Shown: piece by piece, positions 16,021 through 24,414 of the stretch
Position numbering within the stretch: the stretch's first letter is position 1
Layout of the letters: every line of letters begins with the position of its first letter
Assembly: GCA_965279075.1 (NCBI GenBank)
Contig: CBDIHI010000012.1
Coordinates: 434,001-498,000 of the forward strand
Length of the DNA stretch: 64,000 nucleotides
Direction: 5' to 3'
From: SZAS-79 sp965279075
GTDB taxonomy: Bacteria; Pseudomonadota; Gammaproteobacteria; Burkholderiales; SG8-39
Notes under the pieces: model-generated
The model's database searches: none
Seen by the model: only the letters and a program-made list of their open reading frames with translations
What the model was told of the DNA's origin: nothing
Made by a program: the position numbers and the translations under genes

Positions 16021-16836
16021 CTAGGCGGTGATGCGGATCCTCGCCGAGACTTCCATGGTTTCGATGCCGCCGCCGGTCCTCACGCCGCGGATCGGGCAGG
16101 CGTCAAGGTAGTCCGCGCCTATCGCCAGCGCGAGGTGTCCCTGGCTTTTTCCCCGGGCGGCGGACAGGTCGAACCCGCGCCACTGGTCGCCGACCCAGGC
16201 CTCGGCCCAGCAGTGGGCGAAGATGCGGCCCTCGTCCGACACGGCGGTCGAATGCAGGTAGCCGCTGACGAAGCGCGCCGGCACTTCGAGGTGCCTGCAG
16301 CAGGCGATGAAGACGTGGGCCTGGTCGCGCACGCTGACCACGCCGCCAGCGAACGCCTCGGCCGCGCTGGCCGCGCCGCTGCCTTCGTCCGACTTGAGCG
16401 GAATCCTGTCCTCGATCGCGCCGGCGAGGTCGCGCAGGCCCGCCAGCGTCCCGGCGCGCTTGCCGTGGCGGTCGGCGAATTTCGCCAGGGCCTCGTCCAC
16501 CCGCGTGGTCGGCGTGGTGCGGCGGAACAGCAGCGGCGACAGGGCGCCGCCCATGTCGTCTCCTGCATCCGTCGATAGCGTGCCGCCGGGCGGCAGGAGT
16601 TCGACCACCCCCTGCGCGCGGACGCGTATTTCCGAGACCGGCTTGTCCAGCGTCAGCACGTGCAGCACGTTGCCGTAGCCGTCGCGCGTCTGGGTGGCGG
16701 GCACCGGGGTGTGGACCTGCCACTCGAGGATCCGGTGGCGCGGTGACTCCCGCGGCGTGAGGCGGAAGTACTGAGTCGAGGAGCGCACCGGCGCGTCGTA
16801 GCGGTAGATGGTGTCCTGGACGATGTCGAGGTTCAT
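16021..16836 (-). CDS. Transglutaminase-like protein of the Anbu/alpha-E cassette, catalytic Cys missing
   Basis: 271 aa. The N-terminal beta-sandwich domain (DIVQDTIYRYDAPVRSSTQ, LTPRESPRHRILEW) and the papain-like transglutaminase core are recognisable. The core motif in this family is GVCRDQAHVF; here the sequence reads GVVSVRDQAHVF, so the nucleophilic Cys is a Val. The His (HCWAEAWV) and Asp (GFDLSAARG) of the triad remain. This probably makes it inactive as a thiol protease or transferase. The start overlaps the alpha-E stop by 4 bases (ATGA). In the usual cassette it is thought to act with the ATP-grasp and alpha-E proteins in peptide ligation or tagging. Confidence 0.9.
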   Translation of the reverse strand: MNLDIVQDTIYRYDAPVRSSTQYFRLTPRESPRHRILEWQVHTPVPATQTRDGYGNVLHVLTLDKPVSEIRVRAQGVVELLPPGGTLSTDAGDDMGGALSPLLFRRTTPTTRVDEALAKFADRHGKRAGTLAGLRDLAGAIEDRIPLKSDEGSGAASAAEAFAGGVVSVRDQAHVFIACCRHLEVPARFVSGYLHSTAVSDEGRIFAHCWAEAWVGDQWRGFDLSAARGKSQGHLALAIGADYLDACPIRGVRTGGGIETMEVSARIRITA

Positions 16837-17774
16837 ACGGTCCCCAGGTACGAGCGCTGGATGCGGTTGCCGAGTTCGCCGATGTCATCCAGGCACGCCT
16901 CGAGGTATTCGTGCAGCCCGGCCTGGAAGATGTCCTCGATGTCGGCGTGCGTGAGCCGCACGTTCAGCTCGCCGGCGAGGCGCTTGGCGCCCTTGTCGTG
17001 CTGGCCTTCGATGCGGGCGAGCGCCTCGTTGACCTGCGCGAAGCATGCTGCGAGGGACCGCGGCATCTTCTGCTCGAGCAGCAGCAGCTCGGCCACCTTG
17101 ATCGGGAAAATCTGGTCGCGGTACAGCGTGCGGTAGGTCTCGAACGCCGAGACCGAGCGCAGCAGCGCCGCCCACTGGTAGTAGTCGAGGGCCCCGCCGA
17201 CGTCCTCCACCCGCGGCAGCAGGATGTGGTACTTCACGTCGAGGATGCGCGCGGTGTTGTCGGCGCGCTCGAGGAAGGTGCCGAGGCGCGAGAAGTTGAA
17301 CGCCTCCCCACGCACGATGGTGCCGTAGGTGACGCCGCGAAAGAGGTGGCTGCGGTCCTTCACCCAGTCGAAGAAGCGCGTGGCGTCGGCCCCGACGATG
17401 TCATTCCTCTTGAAGCCCTTCAACTCGATCCACGTGGTGTTCAGCGTCTCCCACATCTCGGAGGTGATCTGCCAGCGCACGGCGTGGGCGTTCTCGCGCG
17501 CCCACTTGAGGCAGGAGTAGATCGAGGAGGGGTTCTTCTCGTCGAGCGCCATGAAGTCGAGCAGGGCCGGCAGCGTGAGCTTCTTGTGGTGGTCGAAGAA
17601 GGTGGCGTCGGTCTCGGTGATGGACAGGGGCGCGAGCAGGTTCTTCTGCTGCTCCTCGCCCTTGGTGCCGAACAGCACGAGGTTGGAGGTCACGCCGAGG
17701 ATCCGCGCCATGTTCTCGGCGCGCTCCATCTGGCGGCTCATCCAGAAGATCCGGTCGGCTACCCTCGATAGCAT
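16833..17774 (-). CDS. Alpha-E domain protein
   Basis: 313 aa, the all-helical alpha-E family. The opening MLSRVADRIFWMSRQMERAENMARIL is the family signature, with further conserved parts at the middle (SRLGTFLERADNTARILDVKYH) and the end (GNRIQRSYLGTV). No enzymatic activity is established; the family is always found with circularly permuted ATP-grasp and transglutaminase proteins and is predicted to assist peptide-bond formation by them. It lies 58 bases after the ATP-grasp gene and overlaps the transglutaminase gene. A GGGAGA ribosome site precedes the ATG. Confidence 0.93.
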   Translation of the reverse strand: MLSRVADRIFWMSRQMERAENMARILGVTSNLVLFGTKGEEQQKNLLAPLSITETDATFFDHHKKLTLPALLDFMALDEKNPSSIYSCLKWARENAHAVRWQITSEMWETLNTTWIELKGFKRNDIVGADATRFFDWVKDRSHLFRGVTYGTIVRGEAFNFSRLGTFLERADNTARILDVKYHILLPRVEDVGGALDYYQWAALLRSVSAFETYRTLYRDQIFPIKVAELLLLEQKMPRSLAACFAQVNEALARIEGQHDKGAKRLAGELNVRLTHADIEDIFQAGLHEYLEACLDDIGELGNRIQRSYLGTV

Positions 17775-17832
17775 TCTCAGGCTTCTCCCAAGGCAACCGG
17801 GGGGTACGGGGGGGGTGTTCCCCCTGTTCTTT

Positions 17833-19260
17833 TCATTCCACCACCCACGTGTCTTTCGTACCGCCGCCCTGGGAGGAGTTCACGACGAGCGAACCTTCCT
17901 TCAGCGCGACGCGGGTCAGTCCGCCCGGCACGAACTTCACGTCCTTGCCCGAAAGAACATATGGGCGCAGGTCGATGTGGCGCGGCGCGATGCCCTGCTC
18001 GACGAAGGTCGGGCAGGTCGACAGCGAAAGCGTCGGCTGCGCGATGTAATTGGCGGGGTTGGCGAGGATGCGCGCGCGGAAGGCCTCGATCTCCTTCTTC
18101 GTCGAGGTCGGGCCGATCAGCATGCCGTAGCCGCCCGAGCCCTGCACTTCCTTCACCACGAGCTTGGCGAGGTTGTCCATCACGTGGGCGAGGTCGTCCG
18201 GCTGCTTCAGCTGCCAGGTGGGCACGTTCTTCAGGATCGGTTCCTCGTGCAGGTAGAACCGGATCATGTCGGGCACGTACGGGTAGGTCGACTTGTCGTC
18301 GGCCACGCCCGTGCCGAGCGCGTTGGCGAGCGCCACGTTGCCGGCGCGGTACACCGACAGCAGGCCCGGCACGCCGAGGAACGAGTCCGGCCGGAAGGCC
18401 AGCGGGTCGAGGAAGGGATCGTCCACGCGGCGGTAGATCACGTCCACGCGCTGGCGGCCGCCGGTGGTGCGCATGTAGACGTAGCCGTCCTTGACGAAGA
18501 GGTCCGCGCCTTCCACCAGCTCGACACCCATCTGCTGTGCGAGGAACGCGTGCTCGAAGTAGGCGCTGTTGTATTGGCCGGGCGTCATCACGACGACGGT
18601 GGGTTCGCGCATCTCGCGCGGTGCGGCGGCGCGCAGGGTGTCGAGCAGCAGCCCCGGGTAGTGCTCCACCGGCAGCACCGACTGGGTGGCGAAGAGTTCC
18701 GGGAAGAGCCGCATCATCATCTTGCGGTTCTCGAGCATGTACGACACGCCCGAGGGGGTGCGCAGGTTGTCCTCGAGCACGTAGTAGCCGCCGTCCTCGT
18801 GGCGGATCAGGTCGATGCCGGAGATCTGCGAGTAGACGCGGTTGGGCAGCTCCAGGCCGATCATCGAGACCTGGTAGGCCTCATTGGTCAGCACCTGCGC
18901 GGCCGGGATCACGCCGGCCTTGAGTATCTCCCGCTCGTGGTAGATGTCGTGCAGGAACCGGTTCAGCGCGGTGACGCGCTGCTTGAGGCCTTTGGCCAGC
19001 ATCTCCCATTCGGCGAGCGGGATGATGCGCGGGATGGTGTCGAAAGGGATCAGGCGCTCGGCGCCGGCCTCGTCCCCGTAGACCGCGAAGGTGATGCCGA
19101 CGCGGTGGAAAAGGAGGTCGGCCTCGCGGCGCTTTTCGGCCACGCGCTCCGGCGGCATGCCGGCCAGCCACTCGACCAGGGGGCGGTAGTGCTCGCGCAC
19201 CCCGCGCCCCGTGCCGGGAGAAAGGTTCATTTCATCGTAGTGCTGGACGGGAGAGGCCAT
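17833..19260 (-). CDS. Circularly permuted ATP-grasp type 2 protein
   Basis: 475 aa, full length for the family. Conserved blocks are seen in order: NLSPGTGRGVREHYRPL, GITFAVYGDEAGAERLIPFD, DIYHEREILKAGVIP, ISGIDLIRHEDGGYYVLEDNLRTPSG, VDVIYRRVDDPFLDPLAF and VVKEVQGSGGYGMLIGP. The last two hold the permuted ATP-binding and metal residues. It is predicted to act as an ATP-dependent carboxylate-amine ligase on a peptide or amino acid. It is the first gene of the cassette that continues with alpha-E, transglutaminase and the anbu relic. All motifs look intact, unlike the two genes at the far end of the cassette. Confidence 0.93.
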   Translation of the reverse strand: MASPVQHYDEMNLSPGTGRGVREHYRPLVEWLAGMPPERVAEKRREADLLFHRVGITFAVYGDEAGAERLIPFDTIPRIIPLAEWEMLAKGLKQRVTALNRFLHDIYHEREILKAGVIPAAQVLTNEAYQVSMIGLELPNRVYSQISGIDLIRHEDGGYYVLEDNLRTPSGVSYMLENRKMMMRLFPELFATQSVLPVEHYPGLLLDTLRAAAPREMREPTVVVMTPGQYNSAYFEHAFLAQQMGVELVEGADLFVKDGYVYMRTTGGRQRVDVIYRRVDDPFLDPLAFRPDSFLGVPGLLSVYRAGNVALANALGTGVADDKSTYPYVPDMIRFYLHEEPILKNVPTWQLKQPDDLAHVMDNLAKLVVKEVQGSGGYGMLIGPTSTKKEIEAFRARILANPANYIAQPTLSLSTCPTFVEQGIAPRHIDLRPYVLSGKDVKFVPGGLTRVALKEGSLVVNSSQGGGTKDTWVVE

Positions 19261-19401
19261 GGCGCGATCTTGGGGCGATTGGCCACTCTAAGCAACCCAT
19301 ATGCCACTGGCAAGATGGGTGTTTGTTCAGGGACTTGCGCGATGGCCGCGCCAGGGTGTCCGGTCGCCCGCACCCAAGTGGTGCGAATCGGGACGGGCCG
19401 G

Positions 19402-20235
19402 TCAGCCGAGGGTGGCTTCGGCCGACATTGCGAGCCTTCCTTCGGGATTCGCCGCCCAGAGCAGGGCCCGGTCGCCTTCGATGCGCCCGTGCAGCGTGAA
19501 TGGCGCGGTGTCGAAGAGCGGGCTGACGCCGCGGAACGAGAACGCCTTCACCGGCCGCGAAGAGCGCCTGGCCAGCGACTCGAGCAGCAGCGTGGCGGTC
19601 AGCGGCCCGTGCACCACGAGCCCGGGGTAGCCTTCCGCGCCTGTGGCATAGGGGTGGTCGTAGTGGATCCGGTGGCTGTTGAAAGTCAGCGCCGAGTAGC
19701 GGAACAGCACTACCGGGTCGGGGCGGATCGTGTCGGTCCAGTCGGGCCCGCCGGGCGCCTCAGGTGGGACGGGCGCGGGGCCTTTCGCTTCGTCCCGGTA
19801 GACGATGTCCTGTTCCTCGGTCACGGCGAGGCCGCCTTCGCTTTCGACCACGTGCTCGAGCAGCATGAAGACGAGCGTCCCGCTCTTGCCGTTCTTCACC
19901 GAGACGTTGCGGATGGTCGTACGCCGCGAGGCTTGCTCCCCCAGCGCCAGCGACCTGTGGAAGGTGAGCCGGCCGCCCGCCCACATGCGACGCGGCAACG
20001 GGATGGGAGGCAGGAAGCCGCCGCGCTTCGGGTGGCCGTCGGTGCCGATTTCCGCAGTGGGCGCGGTGGGGACGAAGTGCGTCCAGTGCCACAGCGGGGG
20101 CAGGACGTCATCGGGCGCAATGGGGCGGTCGAGCGTCGCGGCGAGGAGCTGCGCGGTGGTCCCGGAGATCCGGTCCGTGCGGCTTTCGGTGCGGCCGACC
20201 CAGGCGGCGAAAGCCGCGGGATCAAGCTCGGCCAT
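19402..20235 (-). CDS. MaoC-like / FAS1-type dehydratase (mesaconyl-C4-CoA hydratase-like)
   Basis: 277 aa. The double hot-dog arrangement of the HTD2/mesaconyl-C4-CoA hydratase group fits: the N-terminal half has PLWHWTHFVP and GGFLPPIPLPRRMWAGG, the C-terminal half has the hydratase residues in FRYSALTFNSHRIHYDHPYA and YPGLVVHGPLTATLL. The Asn-Ser-His-Arg-Ile-His-Tyr-Asp pattern is the catalytic (R)-hydratase/dehydratase motif. It should hydrate or dehydrate an acyl-CoA thioester. It follows the AraC-type regulator by 7 bases and is probably co-transcribed with it. Confidence 0.88.
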   Translation of the reverse strand: MAELDPAAFAAWVGRTESRTDRISGTTAQLLAATLDRPIAPDDVLPPLWHWTHFVPTAPTAEIGTDGHPKRGGFLPPIPLPRRMWAGGRLTFHRSLALGEQASRRTTIRNVSVKNGKSGTLVFMLLEHVVESEGGLAVTEEQDIVYRDEAKGPAPVPPEAPGGPDWTDTIRPDPVVLFRYSALTFNSHRIHYDHPYATGAEGYPGLVVHGPLTATLLLESLARRSSRPVKAFSFRGVSPLFDTAPFTLHGRIEGDRALLWAANPEGRLAMSAEATLG

Positions 20236-20242
20236 GGGGAGA

Positions 20243-21157
20243 CTACTTGGCCGGTTCGGGCAGGTCGTCGCCGAAGGGCGGAAGCGGCTCGCCCGGGGCT
20301 GGGGCCGAGCCTGTGTTTGCGCCGACCGAGGAAAAGCGCCGGTACTGGGAGGGCGAGGCACCCACCTGGTTCAGGAAGAAGCGCGTGAAGTTGCTTTGCG
20401 CCGAGAAACCGAGCTCGGCCGAGACGTCGGCGATCTTGGTGTCGGAGGTCGACAGGCGGGTGATGGCGGTCTCAACGCACAGCATGTCGAGGTATTCGCG
20501 CGGCGAGCGGCCGGTGCACATCTGGAACAGGTCGTAGAAGCGCGAGCGCGACAGCCCCACCTGCGCCGCGACGTCGTCCATGTTGACGTCCTTGTTCGGG
20601 CGGGCGCGCAGGATCGAGATTGCGCGGCGGATGCGCGAATCGGAGAACTTCGAGCCGCGCCACATCGGCGAGGTCGAGCGCCGCTTGGCGATGTAGCTGT
20701 CGATGATCGACAGGATCAGTTCCTGGACCATGAACTCGAGCCGGTCGGCCGACAGGAACCGGTCGTTCATCATGTCGATCACCATGGCGTCCGCCACCTT
20801 GCGGATGTGCGGCGTGATCGTGTCGTGTGTGCGCGGGTAGGGGCCATGGGCCGCGTCGCGGAACATCGAAGGGAAGGTCTGCGTCAGCCAGTCGGGCGAG
20901 ATGTTGATGAGCAGCTGGCGGATCGGCGCTTCGCCGGGGTTCGAGAGCGTCTCGTGGGTGCGGCCGGCATTGACGAACATGATGCCGTCGCGGGTCAGGA
21001 CCGAACGCTCGCCTTCGACGACATAGGTGCGGTCGGCGCCGTCGTACTTGACCGCCAGCTGGTGCTCGGCGTGCGTGTGCGGCTCGTGGCCGGACAGCGA
21101 CTCCTTCAGCACGACCCGGCCGAAACGACCTTCGAAAATACGCAGTGCGTTGGACAT
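20243..21157 (-). CDS. AraC-family transcriptional regulator
   Basis: 304 aa. The N-terminal cupin-like sensing half has HEPHTHAEHQLAVKYDG and RDGIMFVNAGRTHETL. The C-terminal double helix-turn-helix covers about residues 190-285: DVNMDDVAAQVGLSRSRFYDLF and IADVSAELGFSAQSNFTRFF, with the GASPSQYRR end typical of the family. It is the promoter-proximal gene of a two-gene unit with the MaoC-like dehydratase. It therefore likely responds to a small acid or CoA-pathway ligand and may control this unit or genes elsewhere. An AGGGGAG ribosome site is 10 bases before the ATG. Confidence 0.92.
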   Translation of the reverse strand: MSNALRIFEGRFGRVVLKESLSGHEPHTHAEHQLAVKYDGADRTYVVEGERSVLTRDGIMFVNAGRTHETLSNPGEAPIRQLLINISPDWLTQTFPSMFRDAAHGPYPRTHDTITPHIRKVADAMVIDMMNDRFLSADRLEFMVQELILSIIDSYIAKRRSTSPMWRGSKFSDSRIRRAISILRARPNKDVNMDDVAAQVGLSRSRFYDLFQMCTGRSPREYLDMLCVETAITRLSTSDTKIADVSAELGFSAQSNFTRFFLNQVGASPSQYRRFSSVGANTGSAPAPGEPLPPFGDDLPEPAK

Positions 21158-21313
21158 GAAGCCAAAACTCCCCTATGACTGATACAGCATAACTGCCTGC
21201 CTCGACAGGCGCCAGCATTGGATGAACGGATATCCCCAGACGCCTGGCCCGGAAGCAATAAATGAGCGCACGCTTTCGCTAAAAGGCAATACTGTCAATA
21301 TGTAAGTCTTAAG

Positions 21314-21790
21314 TCAGGTTGCTATCCAGCGCGGCCGCTTCGCGGAGATCACGCCGGTGTTCACCCCTACCCAGTTGAGGCCGCCGAACAGGCGCCCGTG
21401 CTCTATTTTCACGCACCGATCCATCACGGCGTCGAGCCCGGCGGCGCGGGCTTTTTCGGCCGCAGCCACGTTGGTCACGCCGATCTGCTGCCACAGCACC
21501 TTCGCCCCGATCGCGATGGCTTCCTCGGCCAGCGGCATGATCCGTTCGCTCTTCTGGAAGCAGTCGACGATGTCGACCTTTTCAGGGATCTCGGACAGCG
21601 ACTTGTAGCACTTCTGCCCCAGCACTTCGGTGTACTGCGGGTTGACCGGGATGACGCGGTAGCCGTGCTCGAGCATGTACTTGGCCGCGAAGTAGCTCGG
21701 CCGGAACCAGTTCGCCGACAGCCCCACCACCGCGATCGTCCGGTTGCCTTGGAGGATTCTGCGTAGCGAGTTGATGTCGGTGTCGGGCAT
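21314..21790 (-). CDS. CoA-binding protein (YccU-like)
   Basis: 158 aa, a single Rossmann CoA-binding domain as in the YccU family. TIAVVGLSANWFRPSYFAAKYM, YRVIPVNPQ and VDIVDCFQKSERIM are the family blocks, and the end KIEHGRLFGGLNWVGVNTGVIS is characteristic. The function is not established; the fold binds CoA or a related nucleotide, as in the alpha subunit of succinyl-CoA synthetase. The start at 21790 gives MPDTDINSLRRIL. A palindromic -10 element begins only 8 bases upstream, so the mRNA may be nearly leaderless. Confidence 0.9.
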   Translation of the reverse strand: MPDTDINSLRRILQGNRTIAVVGLSANWFRPSYFAAKYMLEHGYRVIPVNPQYTEVLGQKCYKSLSEIPEKVDIVDCFQKSERIMPLAEEAIAIGAKVLWQQIGVTNVAAAEKARAAGLDAVMDRCVKIEHGRLFGGLNWVGVNTGVISAKRPRWIAT

Positions 21791-21797
21791 GGGGCGG

Positions 21798-21807
21798 ATT
21801 ATATAAT
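21798..21807. promoter_or_regulatory. Palindromic, bidirectional -10 element
   Basis: ATTATATAAT reads the same on both strands and gives TATAAT rightward (21802-21807) and leftward (21803-21798). Rightward, the start would be near 21814, 37 bases before the NIPSNAP gene. Leftward it would fall at about 21791, at the start codon of the CoA-binding gene. No strong -35 is visible in either direction. Confidence 0.5.
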
Positions 21808-21850
21808 CACGCTCCACTCGCAGAACCGAAAACCCGGGGGAAATACCACC

Positions 21851-22198
21851 ATGTACGTAGAAGAACGCATGTACCTGCTCCACCCCGGCAAGGCGGCCGA
21901 GTATTTCCGGATCTACGAAGCCGACGGCATGCCGACCCAGCTGAAGCACCTGCCGCACATGGTCGGCTACTACGTGACCGAGGTCGGCATGCAGAACCTT
22001 GTCGTCCACATGTGGGCCTACGACGACCTGAACCAGCGCGACAAGTGCCGCGCGGCCATGCAGGCCGACCCGGCCTGGCAGGCCTACACGGCCAGGATCC
22101 GGCCGCTGATCCAGACCCAGGAAACCCGCATCATGAAGCCCGCGCCGTTCTTCCAGGCGCGGCTCGAAAAGATGCTGTCCGCCACCAGAGGTGCCTGA
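21851..22198 (+). CDS. NIPSNAP-family protein
   Basis: 115 aa, a ferredoxin-like alpha/beta NIPSNAP domain. YVEERMYLLHPGKAAEYFRIYE, HMVGYYVTEVGMQNLVVHMWAYDDLNQRD and the Arg-rich end match the family. The biochemical role is not known; bacterial members often sit beside CoA or ThDP enzymes. The stop is next to the ATG of the following ThDP enzyme (TGAATG), so the two are translationally coupled. Confidence 0.88.
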   Translation: MYVEERMYLLHPGKAAEYFRIYEADGMPTQLKHLPHMVGYYVTEVGMQNLVVHMWAYDDLNQRDKCRAAMQADPAWQAYTARIRPLIQTQETRIMKPAPFFQARLEKMLSATRGA

Positions 22199-23878
22199 AT
22201 GAAGCCCGATCTGAAGCTCCGCCACGGCGGCAAGATCCTCGCCGACGCGCTCGTCGGCCACGGCGTGGAGTTCGCGTTCGGCGTGCCCGGCGAGAGCTTC
22301 CTCCCGGTGCTCGACGGCATCCACGACGTGCGCGACAAGCTGAAGTTCGTCATCTGCCGGCAGGAGGGCGGGGCGTCCTACATGGCCGACGCGTACGGCA
22401 AGCTCACCGGCAAGCCCGGCGTGCTGTTCGTCACCCGCGGACCGGGCGCGACCAACGGCTCGATCGGCGTGCACACGGCGTTCCAGGACTCCACGCCGCT
22501 GGTGATGTTCATCGGCCAGGTCGGCAACGAAATGGTCGAGCGCGAGGCCTTCCAGGAGATCGACTACCGCCGCATGTACGGCCCCATGGCGAAGTGGGTC
22601 GCGCAGATCGACCGCACCGAGCGGATCCCCGAGTACGTGAGCCACGCCTTCCATACCGCGATGGCCGGCCGGCCCGGGCCGGTCGTGCTCGCGCTGCCCG
22701 AGGACATGCTGTTCGCCGAGGCGGCGGTGGCGGATGTGCCGCACTACAAGACCGTGCGCGCCTCGCCCGCCGCGTCCGACATGCAGGAGATCGGCCGGCT
22801 GCTCGCCGGGGCCGAGCGCCCGTTCGTGATCCTCGGCGGGTTCGGCTGGACGCGCGATTCGGTGCAGGCGATGCAGGCGTTCCTCGAAAAGAACAACCTC
22901 CCGGCCGGCGCGTCGTTCCGCTGCCAGGACCTGCTCGACAACCGCTCGCCGTCCTATGCCGGGCACGTCGGGATCGGCATCGATCCGAACCTCGCGCAGC
23001 GCATCAAGGACGCCGACCTGCTGCTGGTGGTCGGGGCGCGCCTGGGCGAGATGACGAGCAGCGCCTACACGCTCTTCGACGTTCCGGTGCCCAAGCAGGC
23101 GCTGATCCACGTGCATTCCGGCGCCGAGGAACTGGGCCGCGTCTACCAGGGCACGGTGCTGGTGAACTCGGGCTACCCGCAGTTCGTCGAGGCCCTCGGC
23201 CAGTTGAAGCTCGATGGCGCGAAGTGGCGGGCGGGGACGGAGGCTGCACGCAGGAGCTACCTCGCCTACATCGAGCCCAAGGCGCTCCCCGGCAAGCTCC
23301 AGTACGGCGACATCGTGAAGGGGCTGCGCGAGACGTTGCCGGCCGACGCGATCATCTGCAACGGCGCGGGCAACTTCGCCACCTGGGTGCACCGCTACTA
23401 CCAGTACCGCGACTTCCGCACGCAGCTCGCGCCGACCAACGGCTCGATGGGTTACGGGGTGCCGGCCGCGATCGCGGCGAAGATCGCCGAGCCGCACCGC
23501 ACCGTGATCGCTTTTGCGGGCGACGGGGATTTCCTGATGAACGGCCAGGAGCTGGCGACCGCCATGCAGTACGGCGCCAACGTCATCGTGATCGTGGTGA
23601 ACAACGGCATGTACGGGACGATCCGGATGCACCAGGAGCGGGAATACCCGGCCCGGGTGTCAGGCACGGAACTGAAGAACCCGGACTTTGCCGCGCTGGC
23701 CCGCGCTTACGGCGCGCACGGCGAGATGGTGGACACGACGGAAGCATTCGCGCCCGCCTTTGCACGCGCGATGGCGTCCGGCACGCCGGCGCTGATCGAA
23801 CTGCGCCTCGACCCCGAAGCCATCACCCCGGCGACCACGCTCTCCGCCCTGCGCGCCCAGGCACAGGCGAAAAAATAG
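22199..23878 (+). CDS. Thiamine-diphosphate enzyme, acetolactate synthase-like
   Basis: 559 aa with the three-domain plan of the acetolactate synthase / benzoylformate decarboxylase superfamily. The N-terminal pyrimidine-binding domain has GVEFAFGVPGESFLP and the catalytic Glu in CRQEGGASYMADAYG. A central domain follows. The C-terminal pyrophosphate domain has AGDGDFLMNGQELATA and VVNNGMYGTIRMHQ, the GDG...NN ThDP motif. It probably makes or breaks a C-C bond next to a keto group (2-oxo acid decarboxylase or carboligase). True IlvB is unlikely because no small subunit follows. It is paired with the NIPSNAP gene. Confidence 0.9.
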   Translation: MKPDLKLRHGGKILADALVGHGVEFAFGVPGESFLPVLDGIHDVRDKLKFVICRQEGGASYMADAYGKLTGKPGVLFVTRGPGATNGSIGVHTAFQDSTPLVMFIGQVGNEMVEREAFQEIDYRRMYGPMAKWVAQIDRTERIPEYVSHAFHTAMAGRPGPVVLALPEDMLFAEAAVADVPHYKTVRASPAASDMQEIGRLLAGAERPFVILGGFGWTRDSVQAMQAFLEKNNLPAGASFRCQDLLDNRSPSYAGHVGIGIDPNLAQRIKDADLLLVVGARLGEMTSSAYTLFDVPVPKQALIHVHSGAEELGRVYQGTVLVNSGYPQFVEALGQLKLDGAKWRAGTEAARRSYLAYIEPKALPGKLQYGDIVKGLRETLPADAIICNGAGNFATWVHRYYQYRDFRTQLAPTNGSMGYGVPAAIAAKIAEPHRTVIAFAGDGDFLMNGQELATAMQYGANVIVIVVNNGMYGTIRMHQEREYPARVSGTELKNPDFAALARAYGAHGEMVDTTEAFAPAFARAMASGTPALIELRLDPEAITPATTLSALRAQAQAKK

Positions 23879-23880
23879 CC

Positions 23881-24285
23881 TTACGACGTGGTCGCGATGA
23901 AATCCTTATCTTGCTGGTGCTCGCGCTCGAACTTCAGGAAATCGTAGTACCCGCAGTGCGGCTCGCCGGGGTACTCGCGGCAGACGCCGGGCCGCGCGGT
24001 GTAGATCGTGCAGCGGCGCTCCTCGGTGTCGAAGAAGCGGCAGATCTTCTTGAAGTGCTCGTCGTTCTTGCGGCGCAGGCACCAGCTCTTCTCGCTGCGG
24101 TCGTAGCGAAAGAACTTCTTCTTCGCCACCGTCAGGGACACGCTGAAGTGCTTGGCCACGCGCTCCATGTCGCGCTTGGTGACCTCGATCAGCGGGTAGC
24201 TGCAGCAGTAGCCCGGGCATTTCAGGCAGTCGTACTGGTTCTTCGGGGTGGAACTCTTGATGGGGATGGTTTTTTTGGCGGCCAT
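23881..24285 (-). CDS. YkgJ-family cysteine-cluster protein
   Basis: 134 aa. The zinc- or iron-cluster pattern of the YkgJ family is visible: CLKCPGYCCSYP near residue 20, SWCLRR, ICRFFD, RRCTIYTARPGVCREYPG and PHCGYY. The cysteine number and spacing match the family, whose function is not established. It is convergent with the ThDP-enzyme gene, with only 2 bases between the stops, and divergent from the exported protein at 24415. Confidence 0.88.
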   Translation of the reverse strand: MAAKKTIPIKSSTPKNQYDCLKCPGYCCSYPLIEVTKRDMERVAKHFSVSLTVAKKKFFRYDRSEKSWCLRRKNDEHFKKICRFFDTEERRCTIYTARPGVCREYPGEPHCGYYDFLKFEREHQQDKDFIATTS

Positions 24286-24345
24286 TGCTGTGCGGGAGAG
24301 GTGAGGGTGATTGCCTGGCGAAGCAAAAAACAGGCCGCGGAGTTT

Positions 24346-24370
24346 AACCCGTTTTGATCGGCGTTGCGTT
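24346..24370 (+). promoter_or_regulatory. Possible ECF autoregulated promoter of the sigma operon
   Basis: AACC (24346-24349) and CGTT (24367-24370) are 17 bases apart, a pattern used by many ECF sigma factors. It lies 45-70 bases before the first gene of the exported protein / ECF / anti-sigma operon, so self-activation would make sense. The motifs are short and this is tentative. Confidence 0.35.
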
Positions 24371-24376
24371 CAAGGA

Positions 24377-24395
24377 GGTGCGGGACTTCCGCACC
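24377..24395 (+). other. 5'-leader hairpin before the exported-protein gene
   Basis: GGTGCGG (24377-24383), loop GACTT, CCGCACC (24389-24395): a perfect 7-base-pair stem. An outer pairing GTTGCGT (24363-24369) with ACGCAAC (24407-24413) would bury the bases just before the ATG at 24415. The ribosome site AAAAGGA lies between the two stems. Confidence 0.45.
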
Positions 24396-24414
24396 CAACC
24401 AAAAGGACGCAACC

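Noticed and set aside
22199..23878. Acetolactate synthase large subunit (ilvB)
   Set aside because: No small-subunit gene follows and the partner is a NIPSNAP protein; only the broader ThDP-enzyme call is supported.
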